This document shows positions 16,187 through 24,613 of a stretch of DNA of 64,000 bases, in pieces. Both the position numbers and the translations under genes were made by a program. The stretch lies in contig NZ_JAHDYS010000003.1 of NCBI RefSeq assembly GCF_018531195.1, forward strand, positions 248,001-312,000, given 5' to 3'. The stretch comes from Pelotalea chapellei. GTDB taxonomy: Bacteria; Desulfobacterota; Desulfuromonadia; Geobacterales; Pseudopelobacteraceae. The notes below the pieces were generated by a model. That model was not told the origin of the DNA and searched no databases. It saw only the letters and a program-made list of their open reading frames with translations. Position 1 is the first letter of the stretch; each line of letters starts with the position of its first letter.

Positions 16187-16633
16187 TCATATTTTTACAA
16201 CCTTGAGCATCTGCCCCTCAATATCAACAACACGTACAGAATCCCCCACCTGCAATATCTGCTCGGAATAGCAGCTCCACTCATCTGCCCCCAGCACCGA
16301 GATGCGAAATCTAACAGTACCCTTTCCGTAACTGTCGTCCGTACCACGGATGATGATACCTGTTTCGCCGACAATCCCCTCCTTGGACATTCCGGCATGA
16401 GTTCTGTTTTTTTCAGGCCGGAGATATTTGAACCACATCAGGGTAAAAACTATGGAAGCCACACTCCACAGAAGAATCTGCCCCGCAACAGGGAAGCCTG
16501 ACCAGACCAACACAAGCACACCAACCACCAAAGCACCCATGCCGAACCAGATAATCGTAAACGAAGGCACAATCAGCTCCAGACCGATTAGACAGAAACC
16601 GGCGATAATCCAGTACCACCATTCCAATTGCAT
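16187..16633 (-). CDS. NfeD family membrane protein
   Basis: A 148-residue NfeD1b-type protein. Several hydrophobic helices occupy about 1-75 (WWYWIIAGFCLIGLELIV, ALVVGVLVLVW, ILLWSVASIVFTLMW). A C-terminal OB-fold follows (IVGETGIIIRG, VRFRISVLGADEW, GDSVRVVDIEGQMLKV). It is the partner of the downstream SPFH protein and is first in that pair. Confidence 0.9.
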   Translation of the reverse strand: MQLEWWYWIIAGFCLIGLELIVPSFTIIWFGMGALVVGVLVLVWSGFPVAGQILLWSVASIVFTLMWFKYLRPEKNRTHAGMSKEGIVGETGIIIRGTDDSYGKGTVRFRISVLGADEWSCYSEQILQVGDSVRVVDIEGQMLKVVKI

Positions 16634-16812
16634 AGGATTCCCCTCACGATTTCAAGCTTTGAAGCGCCACAAAGAGTACGAGAACAGCCCTTCATACCAG
16701 TAGTATGTAGCTTGCAGTCGCGAGTGTAGCATACGCCTTACAACTTCAAAAAGTTTTACTTGCAAAACATCATGGATTCGCGGCAGTATTCTTAATTAAA
16801 GGAGGGAAGACA

Positions 16813-17004
16813 ATGGACACAGTCAGCATAGCAGGAGCGGCACAGTTGATGAAAACTGCCCAGACGCAGCAGGTACTTTCAACCACCTTGATGAAACAGG
16901 CCGCTGAACAGCAGAACCAGATAGTGAACATACTGGCCCAGAATGCACAGCAAACCCCGCAACCAGCAGCCGACAGCAATTACAACTTCTCCACCTACGC
17001 CTGA
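16813..17004 (+). CDS. YjfB family putative motility protein
   Basis: A 63-residue protein with the short conserved helix pattern of YjfB (AGAAQLMKTAQTQQVLST, then LMKQAAEQQNQIVN). The family is often found with motility genes but has no assigned activity. A clear RBS (AAAGGAGGGAAGACA) precedes the ATG and a terminator follows, so this is a genuine monocistronic gene. Confidence 0.82.
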   Translation: MDTVSIAGAAQLMKTAQTQQVLSTTLMKQAAEQQNQIVNILAQNAQQTPQPAADSNYNFSTYA

Positions 17005-17026
17005 ATCTGTTAAAGCGAGCAAAACG

Positions 17027-17059
17027 AAAGCCGGCCTCATCTTTGAGGGCGGCTTTTTT
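17027..17059 (+). terminator. Terminator after the YjfB gene
   Basis: An imperfect stem AAAGCCGGCCTC / GAGGGCGGCTTT is followed by a T run. It lies 22 bases after the stop codon. Confidence 0.8.
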
Positions 17060-17083
17060 GTTGCCAACACTAGAAGCCTGTCG

Positions 17084-17129
17084 AACTTAGGGTAAATCTA
17101 CTACTACGACTTCCTAAGTCCGACAGACG
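17084..17129. repeat. Inverted repeat between convergent genes
   Basis: GTCGAACTTAGG and CCTAAGTCCGAC are nearly perfect inverted arms (one mismatch) about 19 bases apart, just after the YjfB terminator and before the 3' end of the leftward lipoprotein gene. It may terminate the latter or be a dispersed intergenic repeat. Confidence 0.5.
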
Positions 17130-17143
17130 CTTAGCTGATTCAA

Positions 17144-17797
17144 TTACAGCACTTTCTGTTCTTTCATCGTTTTAACCATCCTGCCGATAAACGACTTGAT
17201 CATCTTCTCATCAGAACCTCTGATCTCAGTCTCGGACGATGCTGACCAGATCAGTCTGTTATCACCAGCAGCATAGAGATTGGTTTCCATGAGAGCATAT
17301 TCGTCCTCATCCACATAGCCTGGAGTATAGACCATCTGAGAACCATATCCATAATAGTCCGGCCAAGTTCCATAGTAGGCAGGATAATGGTCCCGCCATG
17401 CCCCATAGTAAAATGAACTGGGTGTATGGGTCATGGTTCCCGGCACATAAGTTCTGACTGTCTTCCTGTTTCCAAACCGTGTGATCAAAACAGCATCAGC
17501 ACCCGATTCCTTGACCTTTGCGGCAATAAGTTTCTCATTGCCCTGTTTCTGATCCGGAATAATGGGATAGCTGGCGATGGCATTGATGTCCGCTTCCCTG
17601 AGCCGCCTGACAAACTCATCTTCAAAAACCCTCCTGTTGCTGGGCTTTTTCGCTACTCCCACCACCATAATCTTGCGTGGTGGCCCCTGATAAGACTGGT
17701 CTTTCCAGTGAGAAGTTATTGTTGTCGAGCTGCAGCCCCCTGAAAAGAGAGCCACTACCAGTCCTGAAATTACTGTCGCAAGCAGAGATCTGTTCAT
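17144..17797 (-). CDS. Putative lipoprotein, function unknown
   Basis: A 217-residue exported protein with a lipobox (LFSGGCSS at about 17-24). The mature N-terminal half looks like a DUF4136-like or GNA1162-like alpha/beta domain: PRKIMVVGVAKKPSNRR, EDEFVRRLREADINA and GADAVLITRF. A Tyr-rich stretch lies in the middle (YYGAWRDHYPAYYGTW). The domain type is suggestive only. It is likely an outer-membrane-anchored periplasmic protein. RBS-like GGAGAAACACC precedes the ATG. Confidence 0.65.
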   Translation of the reverse strand: MNRSLLATVISGLVVALFSGGCSSTTITSHWKDQSYQGPPRKIMVVGVAKKPSNRRVFEDEFVRRLREADINAIASYPIIPDQKQGNEKLIAAKVKESGADAVLITRFGNRKTVRTYVPGTMTHTPSSFYYGAWRDHYPAYYGTWPDYYGYGSQMVYTPGYVDEDEYALMETNLYAAGDNRLIWSASSETEIRGSDEKMIKSFIGRMVKTMKEQKVL

Positions 17798-17846
17798 GGT
17801 GTTTCTCCAAATCGCATAGTGGCATCCGCCGAAGAGTAAATTTGTA

Positions 17847-18167
17847 TCACTGCCGAACCGACTTGATCACTTCCGGACCGGCGATGGAGCTGACTGTGGC
17901 AATATCCACATCAGGCTCAACACTTAACAGGCTGAGAGCACCTATAAGCACTCCGAAACGGTCTGATCTGAGATGATTATCCAGATCCGCCCTTGTTCTC
18001 CACGCCTCCCGAAAGCAGAATTTGCTTTCGTCTTCTACATCAGAGTAATAATTGCAGCGTATGCAGCCTCGTTGTCGGCGGATCGGCCCAAGAATAACCT
18101 TGACAGTCTGAAGCACCTCCTTGCGCTTTTCAGGCGGTACGTTCATGGTAATAGTGACGTCAAGCAT
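17847..18167 (-). CDS. ABM (antibiotic biosynthesis monooxygenase) domain protein
   Basis: A 106-residue dimeric alpha+beta barrel-like protein. The pattern ends CIRCNYYSDVEDESKFCFREAW followed by DLDNHLRSDRFGVLIGAL, typical of ABM/YgiN-like proteins (quinone or heme-type monooxygenases, or stress proteins with no known substrate). RBS AAGGAGAAGGACC precedes the ATG. Confidence 0.78.
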   Translation of the reverse strand: MLDVTITMNVPPEKRKEVLQTVKVILGPIRRQRGCIRCNYYSDVEDESKFCFREAWRTRADLDNHLRSDRFGVLIGALSLLSVEPDVDIATVSSIAGPEVIKSVRQ

Positions 18168-18232
18168 GGTCCTTCTCCTTGCACTGATAAAGCAGTTACT
18201 CTCAACTTTGATGGTAAGGATTCGCGCGAAAA

Positions 18233-18255
18233 CAGCCCGGTTTAAAGCCGGGCTG
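18233..18255 (-). terminator. Terminator after the DUF2959-like gene
   Basis: An 8-bp GC-rich stem (CAGCCCGG / CCGGGCTG) with a TTTAAAG-type loop is followed leftward by TTTTC, 24 bases after the stop. Confidence 0.8.
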
Positions 18256-18278
18256 CTTTCTCTGCCGTTTCCAGCATC

Positions 18279-18929
18279 CTACCGTGGTGAACCAGGAGTC
18301 ATTTCAGCCTGAGTCCGTTGGATTGCAGCCTGAACCGGACGAATTACCTCTTTCAGCTTGTTTCCCTCCTCTTTGGCTCTCTGGACAACCGGAGTGATAG
18401 CCTCAACTCCCTTGGGAGTCATGTCCGTGGAAAGATACTTTTGAATTTCTTTAATATCCTTCACATATGCATCCAGTGCTCCCCTCATCCCCACACTGGA
18501 AGCAGAAATCTGGGAATATGTCTCACGCAACTCAGTGCGCCGCTGCTCGCTGAGCGCCTGAATCTGAGGATTGGTATAACGATTTTCCTGCTTGTCCCAT
18601 TCCTCAAAATAATTATTGCCACGGGATTTCATCTGCTCTGTATGCCTGTCGAGGCGTTTGGCAGTTTTATCCATTTTAGCGACATTTGCAGAATATTTCT
18701 TGAAGCTTTCAGTGATGTTAGGTTGCCCGGGATTGACAAGATCATCCAGTGATGCATTGGTTGCATCTACCTGCATGGCGGCCTGGTCAATGTCGGTTTG
18801 TACATCCCGCATGCTGGTAGTTGTTTTTGCCGCCCGGTCCGCACCGGTTGTTGCGCATCCGCTCATGATCGAGAGTGAGCCGGCGATGCAGGCCATTGCC
18901 AGGAAAAGAGGTAGTTTCTTGAAGTTCAT
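18279..18929 (-). CDS. DUF2959-like lipoprotein
   Basis: A 216-residue lipoprotein (lipobox IMSGCA at about residue 21-26). The mature part is almost all helical: KTTTSMRDVQTDIDQAAMQV, KYSANVAKMDKTAKRLDRHT, and RRTELRETYSQISASSVG, which resembles DUF2959 periplasmic coiled-coil proteins. Function is unknown. RBS AGAAAGGAAATCACT precedes the ATG. Confidence 0.72.
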   Translation of the reverse strand: MNFKKLPLFLAMACIAGSLSIMSGCATTGADRAAKTTTSMRDVQTDIDQAAMQVDATNASLDDLVNPGQPNITESFKKYSANVAKMDKTAKRLDRHTEQMKSRGNNYFEEWDKQENRYTNPQIQALSEQRRTELRETYSQISASSVGMRGALDAYVKDIKEIQKYLSTDMTPKGVEAITPVVQRAKEEGNKLKEVIRPVQAAIQRTQAEMTPGSPR

Positions 18930-19234
18930 AGTGATTTCCTTTCTGGATGTGAGATAGACGGAAAACTCCGGTCACAAGAAATTTTACAACTTACGTGCCA
19001 CGGTTCTGATGCCGCTTTAAGTCACTTAAACTGCAGACTAATCTGTAAAAAATGTTATGCGGGAAACTAAATTCTGTCAGCGAAGTCCATCACATGCAAC
19101 AGAACTGCGACATGTGATGGTCCCGAGGAAACCGGGTTGACGATATTTTTGTCATCCAGAACTCGATAAGCTCAAAGCCCTGTGGTAAAAGGATATCATC
19201 AGCAGTCGGCTTAAAAGGTATCGTGAGAGGGAAA
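18930..19234. other. 305-base intergenic region with a strong inverted repeat
   Basis: Between divergent genes. It holds TTTAAGTCACTTAAA (19015-19029), a small palindrome, and a perfect 10-bp inverted repeat CCATCACATG / CATGTGATGG (19087-19096 and 19111-19120) with a 14-base gap. TTGACG at 19138 could be a -35 for the rightward gene, but no convincing -10 follows. No small gene was found. Confidence 0.5.
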
Positions 19235-20365
19235 ATGGCTAAGAAGCTTTTCATAGCCGCCATGGATAAAAACAGCGGCAAAACCACCACCTGTATCAGC
19301 TTGATGCATCTTGCCCTGAAGAAATACCGGCGGGTAGGCTACATCAAACCTTTTGGCGGCCAGACCCTGACCTTCCGAAGGAAACTGGTTGACAAGGATG
19401 CTGCACTGATGGCCCAGGTCTTCGAACTGACCGGAGATATCGAGATGATATCACCAGTAGTTATCCGTCCTGAGACAACTCGACAGGTTATTGACGGGAA
19501 AATATCACCCGCCGCTCTTCAAGAGCGGATTCAACTGGCTTTTGAGACTCTTCAACAAGAGTGTGATTTTATCATTATCGAAGGATCGGGACATCCTGGT
19601 GTCGGCTCAGTGATGCAACTGTCGAATGCCCGCATCGCCAGACTACTGGATGCACCGCTGCTGTTGGTAACAGGAGGCGGTCTGGGAAGCGTGATTGACA
19701 GACTCTCGATGATTCTTGCATTCTTCGAGAAAGAACAGGTCGATGTGCGCGCCATACTCGTAAACATGCTGCTTGCAGATAAACGAGAGCAGACCCTCGA
19801 TTATTTGAGACGCGCCCTCAAGAATGAAGGCTTTCACGTCATTGGCGGGTTTGACTACCATCCATTGCTGGCAAACCCGACCCTGCGCCGGATTTCGACC
19901 CTGCTTGGACTGCCCCTGCAGGGTAACAAGCGAGAGCTGCAAAGGATCATCTACAAGGTGCTTGTGGGAGCAGCATCAACCCAGCGTGTAATGGAACTGC
20001 TTACTGAGCCCTCCTTGATACTGGTCACCAGCAGCCGGGATGAGTTGCTGGTAACTCTGGCCCACCTCTACAAGATGCCGGAATATCGCTCGCTGGTTGT
20101 TGGCCTGATCATCTCCGGCTCCACCCCTGTCAGCCCGATCACCCAACAGATTCTGGATCGCAGCAAAATCCCCTACATGCGCAGCGTGCACAAGGTCAGC
20201 ACAGAGCTGTACCAGATTATCAGCAAAGACACACCCAAGCTGATTCCGGAGGACCGGGAAAAACTTGATCTTATCCGGACACTGGCTGAGCAGGAAATTG
20301 ATTTTGACGCTATTGATGAACTGTTTGCCCCAAATGAATTGCAGAACAAAGGAAAGAGAGGTTGA
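19235..20365 (+). CDS. BioD-like P-loop / DRTGG-domain protein (phosphotransacetylase N-terminal type)
   Basis: A 376-residue protein from the ATG at 19235 (a GTG lies four codons upstream). The N-terminal AAA_26/dethiobiotin-synthetase-like domain has the P-loop MDKNSGKTTTCISLM, with FIIIEGSGHPGVG downstream. A DRTGG domain fills the C-terminal part (VGAASTQRVMELLTEPSLIL). The same pair forms the regulatory N-terminal half of long phosphotransacetylases; the catalytic PTA domain is absent here. A nucleotide- or acetyl-group-related regulatory role is inferred. It overlaps no gene and is followed one base later by the Nudix gene, so the two are probably co-transcribed. Confidence 0.8.
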   Translation: MAKKLFIAAMDKNSGKTTTCISLMHLALKKYRRVGYIKPFGGQTLTFRRKLVDKDAALMAQVFELTGDIEMISPVVIRPETTRQVIDGKISPAALQERIQLAFETLQQECDFIIIEGSGHPGVGSVMQLSNARIARLLDAPLLLVTGGGLGSVIDRLSMILAFFEKEQVDVRAILVNMLLADKREQTLDYLRRALKNEGFHVIGGFDYHPLLANPTLRRISTLLGLPLQGNKRELQRIIYKVLVGAASTQRVMELLTEPSLILVTSSRDELLVTLAHLYKMPEYRSLVVGLIISGSTPVSPITQQILDRSKIPYMRSVHKVSTELYQIISKDTPKLIPEDREKLDLIRTLAEQEIDFDAIDELFAPNELQNKGKRG

Positions 20366-20366
20366 C

Positions 20367-20834
20367 ATGTCAGGTACGAATCCGATGCATTGCGTGGTAG
20401 TGGGAGGGCTTATCAGAAACAGCGAAGATAAGGTCCTGCTTATAAAACATCACAAAAGAGGATGGGAAATTCCCCAAGGCAGGCTGGAAGAAGGAGAAAC
20501 TCTGATCGATGCGCTGCATCGCGAAGTCCTTGAAGAAGCTGGTGTCGAGATTGAGGCAGGCTCTCTGGCAGCTGTCTGGTCCATGATTACGCCCCCCTCT
20601 GCTCTTGTTTTCACCTTTCTGGGCACCTACAAAAGCGGTGATTTAACCCCCTGCGAGGGAGACAGCACAGAAGCCTGCTGGGCGTCGGAAAGCGATGCTT
20701 TGGAGATGGTAACCGGCACAGTCATGAGGGAACGACTCAGAGCGCTGCTGGACTATGACGGCACCCTCATGTATCGGGCATACACAATAAAACCCTACCA
20801 GCTTCAGCTCGAACAGAATTTTTGTTCAATCTGA
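20367..20834 (+). CDS. Nudix hydrolase
   Basis: A 155-residue Nudix protein. The Nudix box is complete: GRLEEGETLIDALHREVLEEAGV, split as GRLEEGETLID, ALHREVLEEAGVE, with all the catalytic glutamates. The substrate cannot be told from sequence. It follows the BioD-like/DRTGG gene with one base between the TGA and the ATG, with GGAAAGAGAGG as RBS. Confidence 0.9.
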   Translation: MSGTNPMHCVVVGGLIRNSEDKVLLIKHHKRGWEIPQGRLEEGETLIDALHREVLEEAGVEIEAGSLAAVWSMITPPSALVFTFLGTYKSGDLTPCEGDSTEACWASESDALEMVTGTVMRERLRALLDYDGTLMYRAYTIKPYQLQLEQNFCSI

Positions 20835-21014
20835 AGTGCAGCACCGGGGAACGTTTCCGAAAACCTTGTTTCACGCAGCGGCGCAGAGTTTCGCAGAGAA
20901 AGACATACAAATTCTTGGTTTCATCCAACCCCTCTGGTTTAGATTCTCTCTGTGTTCTCTGCGCCTTGCCTAGAGGCACCTACTTCCGGCTACGCAAATC
21001 GATTCTAAAAAAAC
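20835..21014. repeat. Intergenic inverted repeat between convergent genes
   Basis: TTCACGCAGCGGCGCAGAG with TTCGCAGAGAAAG on the left and CTCTGTGTTCTCTGCGCC on the right form long imperfect inverted arms about 60 bases apart. Elements with arms like CGCAGAGGCGCAGAG recur between genes in several deltaproteobacteria (from memory). No coding potential was found. Confidence 0.5.
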
Positions 21015-21046
21015 GGGCCACTCTAGCCAAAGAGCGGCCCATTTTC
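21015..21046. terminator. Bidirectional terminator between Nudix and membrane gene
   Basis: A stem GGGCCACTCT / AGAGCGGCCC (one mismatch) is flanked by an A run on the left and ATTTT on the right, so it can end both convergent transcripts. Confidence 0.8.
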
Positions 21047-21075
21047 ATCACAGACTGTTGTACCTGCTTCAGCTC

Positions 21076-21435
21076 CTACACCGCAGCTGAGCTCAGCTTC
21101 CTGCCGCAGAAGATATCCAGCGCGGTCACTCCAGCCACAGCGGCTGCGGCCACAGCGGCATTTTTCCTGTAGTGAGATTTAGCTTTGCGCGCCTGCCCCA
21201 AAGTTGCCAAATCAGCCACATCTCCCACCACTCGAGCCCATACCCAAGGCCCCTTGTTTTTCCGCGACAGCAGCCCTATTCCAGTGGCTACCTCACGCAG
21301 GCCATACAATTGAACCAGTTTGGTTCTTTTCTTCATACCCAGCGCCTTGGCCAGTTTTCCAGGCGCCACCAATTCGGTCACTCCCAGCCCGATGCTGAAC
21401 ACTCCCAGGCCTAGTGCCAGATTACGTACGTTCAT
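21076..21435 (-). CDS. Small membrane protein, cyclase/dehydrase N-terminal type (DUF4267-like)
   Basis: A 119-residue protein with hydrophobic helices at about 5-28 (LALGLGVFSIGLGVTEL) and near 95-110. The middle VQLYGLREVATGIGLLS followed by WVWARVVGDVADLATL is a pattern seen at the start of cyclase/dehydrase-type membrane proteins and in DUF4267 relatives. No activity is known. RBS GGGAGGAACAGACC is just before the ATG. Confidence 0.65.
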   Translation of the reverse strand: MNVRNLALGLGVFSIGLGVTELVAPGKLAKALGMKKRTKLVQLYGLREVATGIGLLSRKNKGPWVWARVVGDVADLATLGQARKAKSHYRKNAAVAAAAVAGVTALDIFCGRKLSSAAV

Positions 21436-21583
21436 GGTCTGTTCCTCCCGGTGAAATGAGTGTTACTGCTTCCGTGTGTACTGCTCCTTAAAGTATAACA
21501 GGCCTGGAAGATCAGTCACTGAGTCAACACGAATGCGAGAGGTCTAGGGCGACCGGCCGGACTCCCCTACCCGGAGACTTTAT

Positions 21584-23134
21584 CTATTCTGCTTCCCGCG
21601 GATATATCACCAGGTGCCGACCAGGCTCGCGCCCTTCGCTCATGGAGAGAAAACCATGGCCGGAGATGATGCGGTGCTGCATTTTGCGCAACAGCGGCGG
21701 ACGCGGAGACAGTTTAACCTCCACCCCTTCGCTGCTCACTTTGGCAATAGCGGCATTGATTTCCTCCACCAGTCCGGCAGCTTCATCTTCAGCCTCATCA
21801 TCAAACAGGTGGAAGACCCGCTCAATCAGCCTGCGCATCTCATTGGCCGTGTTGCGCTTGATGAAATGAAGCTGGACATGGTTCCCTGCCACCAATTTCT
21901 TCAGTCGCTGATCATCGCTACGCGAGCGCAGCGCAATCACGATATCTGCCTGTTCCGGCCCTCCCACACTGCGGGCGTCCAGATGCAGACTGCGGATCAC
22001 CCGTTCCAGCAGATCGCGGGAAAGCGCATAGGGATAGATTCGCAAAGGACCTTCCCGAACCGGCTCTCTTTCCGGTATTGACGCCTGAGGGGGAACAAAT
22101 GAGGCTGAAGATTGCGCCTCGATTTCACGCACATGGATCTGACCATTGGCAGCCTGTTCGCGGTGTTCGCCAGGCATCGAAAAACCACGCAAAATCGCAT
22201 CCACCGCCGCTGCAGTATCTCGATGCACGATCAACTCGTTCCGATCGACCATCTCCACCAATATCTCGAATGTCGGAGGTGAGCGCCGCTCGCTGACCGT
22301 CTTGGTGGTTCGACGGCGACGGGCCTCTTCGTCACTGAGAGTCACCACCTGCACACCACCCACCAGATCGGAAAGAGTCGGGTTCTTGATCAGGTTTTCC
22401 AAGGCACTGCCGTGGGCTGTACCAATCAGCTGCACCCCGCGCTCGGCGATGGTCCGGGCTGCTGTCGCCTCGGCTTCGGTGCCGATTTCGTCAATAACAA
22501 TTGCCTCGGGCATGTGATTTTCCACTGCCTCGATCATCACCGCATGCTGGCGTTCCGGGCGAGGCACCTGCATGCGTCGGCCCGAGCCGATACCCGGATG
22601 GGGAATGTCACCATCACCGGCAATTTCGTTGGAAGTATCGATGACAATTACCCGCTTTTTGAGATCATCCGCCAGCACTCGAGCCATCTCCCGCAGCTTG
22701 GTGGTCTTGCCGACACCGGGACGTCCCAGGATCAGGATGCTCTGACCGCTTTCCACCAGATCGCGCAACAGTTCAATCCCGCCAAAGATTGCCCTGCCGA
22801 CCCGCAAAGTCAGACCAATGATCTGTCCCTTGCGATTCCTGATGCCGGAGATACGGTGCAAGGTGCGCTCGATCCCGGCACGATTATCATCACCGAACTC
22901 CCCGACCAGGGCGGTTACGTGTGACAGGTCCTGCTGGCTGACCGGCCTTTCGGAAAGACACAACACCTGGTCCAGAAAACGCGCCTCCGGCAGACGTCCC
23001 AGGTCCATGACCACTTCGATCAGATTTTCCAATGGCAATGATCGCAGGCCAGCCTGCAACTGCGCCGGCAGGGTCGCGACCAGCAGCATGGTATCGTCCT
23101 GTTCTTTGATACTCTGTTTATGGCCGTTTTTCAT
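21584..23134 (-). CDS. R3H-domain P-loop ATPase (Ycf45/SpoIIIAA-like)
   Basis: A 516-residue protein. The ATPase core has Walker A GRPGVGKTTKLREMAR near residue 137, VIVIDTSNEIAGDGD and EAIVIDEIGTEAEA, as in cyanobacterial/chloroplast Ycf45 and SpoIIIAA-like ATPases. A middle nucleic-acid-type module follows, and the C-terminus resembles an R3H domain (VKLSPRPPLLRKMQHRIIS). R3H domains bind single-stranded nucleic acid. The cellular role is unknown. It sits 26 bases after the histidine kinase gene on the same strand. Confidence 0.85.
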   Translation of the reverse strand: MKNGHKQSIKEQDDTMLLVATLPAQLQAGLRSLPLENLIEVVMDLGRLPEARFLDQVLCLSERPVSQQDLSHVTALVGEFGDDNRAGIERTLHRISGIRNRKGQIIGLTLRVGRAIFGGIELLRDLVESGQSILILGRPGVGKTTKLREMARVLADDLKKRVIVIDTSNEIAGDGDIPHPGIGSGRRMQVPRPERQHAVMIEAVENHMPEAIVIDEIGTEAEATAARTIAERGVQLIGTAHGSALENLIKNPTLSDLVGGVQVVTLSDEEARRRRTTKTVSERRSPPTFEILVEMVDRNELIVHRDTAAAVDAILRGFSMPGEHREQAANGQIHVREIEAQSSASFVPPQASIPEREPVREGPLRIYPYALSRDLLERVIRSLHLDARSVGGPEQADIVIALRSRSDDQRLKKLVAGNHVQLHFIKRNTANEMRRLIERVFHLFDDEAEDEAAGLVEEINAAIAKVSSEGVEVKLSPRPPLLRKMQHRIISGHGFLSMSEGREPGRHLVIYPREAE

Positions 23135-23160
23135 CTCATCCCCTTATAAAAATCAGCCAT

Positions 23161-24606
23161 TCACACTTCAATCCGGAACAGTGCGCCATCTTTAACATTA
23201 CAAACACTCAAGGTTCCATTCATATTCTTCTCTATGATGGTTTTACACATGAACAAACCAATTCCGGTTCCCTGCTCCGGCCCCTTGGTCGTAAAATAGG
23301 GCTCAAAGACTTTATCTATGATCTCTTCAGGGATACCGCCGGCATTGTCGATAATAGTTACCACTGTCTTGCTTCTCTCCTCGAAGACCTTGATGCAGAT
23401 TTTAGGACTATCGACATTGCGAGCTATCAATGCGTCTCTTGAATTGATCAGGATGTTTAAAAGGACCTGGGTAAACTCGCCCGGATAACCAATCACAACG
23501 GGATCTCCGGTCCTTTCTACGTCCGTTTGAATCAGATCCTTTTTAAAACGTTCCTCAATCACAGACAAAGTTTTATCCAGAGCTTCCAGTACTTTAAACT
23601 CAACTTTCTCCTTGTCAGGTTTAAAGAAATTCCTGAAATCATCGATGGTCTTCGACATCTGCTGAATTACTTTCATCGTCTTGTTAACATTTTCGTCGAT
23701 ATGCTCGCTGTTCAAATCCCCCAGCTGCTTGATCATCTGCAGTTCCTGTGCAAGAAGTCCCAGTATGTTGAGCGGCTGCCTCCATTGATGAGCAATATTG
23801 CTGATCATCTCCCCCATGACAGCCTGACGACCCTGGACAATCAAAATCCTGTCCTTCTCACGCAACTCCTTCACGGCATCCCTGACCCGCTGTTCCAATA
23901 TTTCGTTCAGGTGCCGGTATCTGGCCTCACTCTCTTCCAGCTGGTGATAGGAAAAATAATTTTCAATTGAAGAAGATACCAACCCCACGAAATTGCCCAT
24001 GCTGAGAAGCGTGCCGTTGCTGTCGTCCACTTTCCGATAGAATTCGGAGTTCGCAGCCGTGTTACCGACCGCAAGCAGTGCCACGGGACGTGGTCTGTGA
24101 GCACCCAATGGGTAAACAAAATACTCGTGCATGTGCAACGTGGTCAGACATTCCAGCCCCTGCGTTTCCGTTCCTGCCTTACACAGCAGATATTCGCTTC
24201 CCGCAAACAATGGCGCCAGAAACGGATCATCCTGTTCTATGCTGAGGCCCGCCACCTCGCTATCCTCCGCTTCTTCGTAATAACCATCCAGGGAACAGAC
24301 CTGATATGTGCCGGTTGGCCCCTGCACAAAAAAAAGTGCCCGCTCGTAATTCAAGTTCTGAATGACATAATCAATTGTAAGCCTGCAAATTTGCCTCATA
24401 TCGAGGCGAGCATTGAGTTTTCTGTTCAACTGGTAGAGATCTTTATATTCCTTGAGCTGAGCATCCAGCTCCTCCTGAAATTCATAGAGCTTGCTCTCAG
24501 CTTTGACCAGCCGCTTTACCTGCTGGGCAAGGATCTCGTTCTCCCGCTTCAGTTCATCTATCGCTTGATTGCATCGCGGGATATCGCTAACTTTTTTTTC
24601 GTTCAT
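23161..24606 (-). CDS. Cytosolic sensor histidine kinase
   Basis: A 481-residue kinase without membrane spans. A coiled coil covers about 15-60, a GAF-like sensory region about 70-220, a second coiled coil follows, then the H-box NIAHQWRQPLNILG (phospho-His near 268), an N-box (NILINSRDAL), and G-boxes (IDNAGGIPEEI and GTGIGLFMCKTIIEK). The HQWRQPLN form is typical of HisKA-like kinases of delta- and epsilonproteobacteria. It is 7 bases after the FIST-domain gene, so the FIST protein is probably its sensor input. No response regulator adjoins it. Confidence 0.9.
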   Translation of the reverse strand: MNEKKVSDIPRCNQAIDELKRENEILAQQVKRLVKAESKLYEFQEELDAQLKEYKDLYQLNRKLNARLDMRQICRLTIDYVIQNLNYERALFFVQGPTGTYQVCSLDGYYEEAEDSEVAGLSIEQDDPFLAPLFAGSEYLLCKAGTETQGLECLTTLHMHEYFVYPLGAHRPRPVALLAVGNTAANSEFYRKVDDSNGTLLSMGNFVGLVSSSIENYFSYHQLEESEARYRHLNEILEQRVRDAVKELREKDRILIVQGRQAVMGEMISNIAHQWRQPLNILGLLAQELQMIKQLGDLNSEHIDENVNKTMKVIQQMSKTIDDFRNFFKPDKEKVEFKVLEALDKTLSVIEERFKKDLIQTDVERTGDPVVIGYPGEFTQVLLNILINSRDALIARNVDSPKICIKVFEERSKTVVTIIDNAGGIPEEIIDKVFEPYFTTKGPEQGTGIGLFMCKTIIEKNMNGTLSVCNVKDGALFRIEV

Positions 24607-24613
24607 ATAACCT

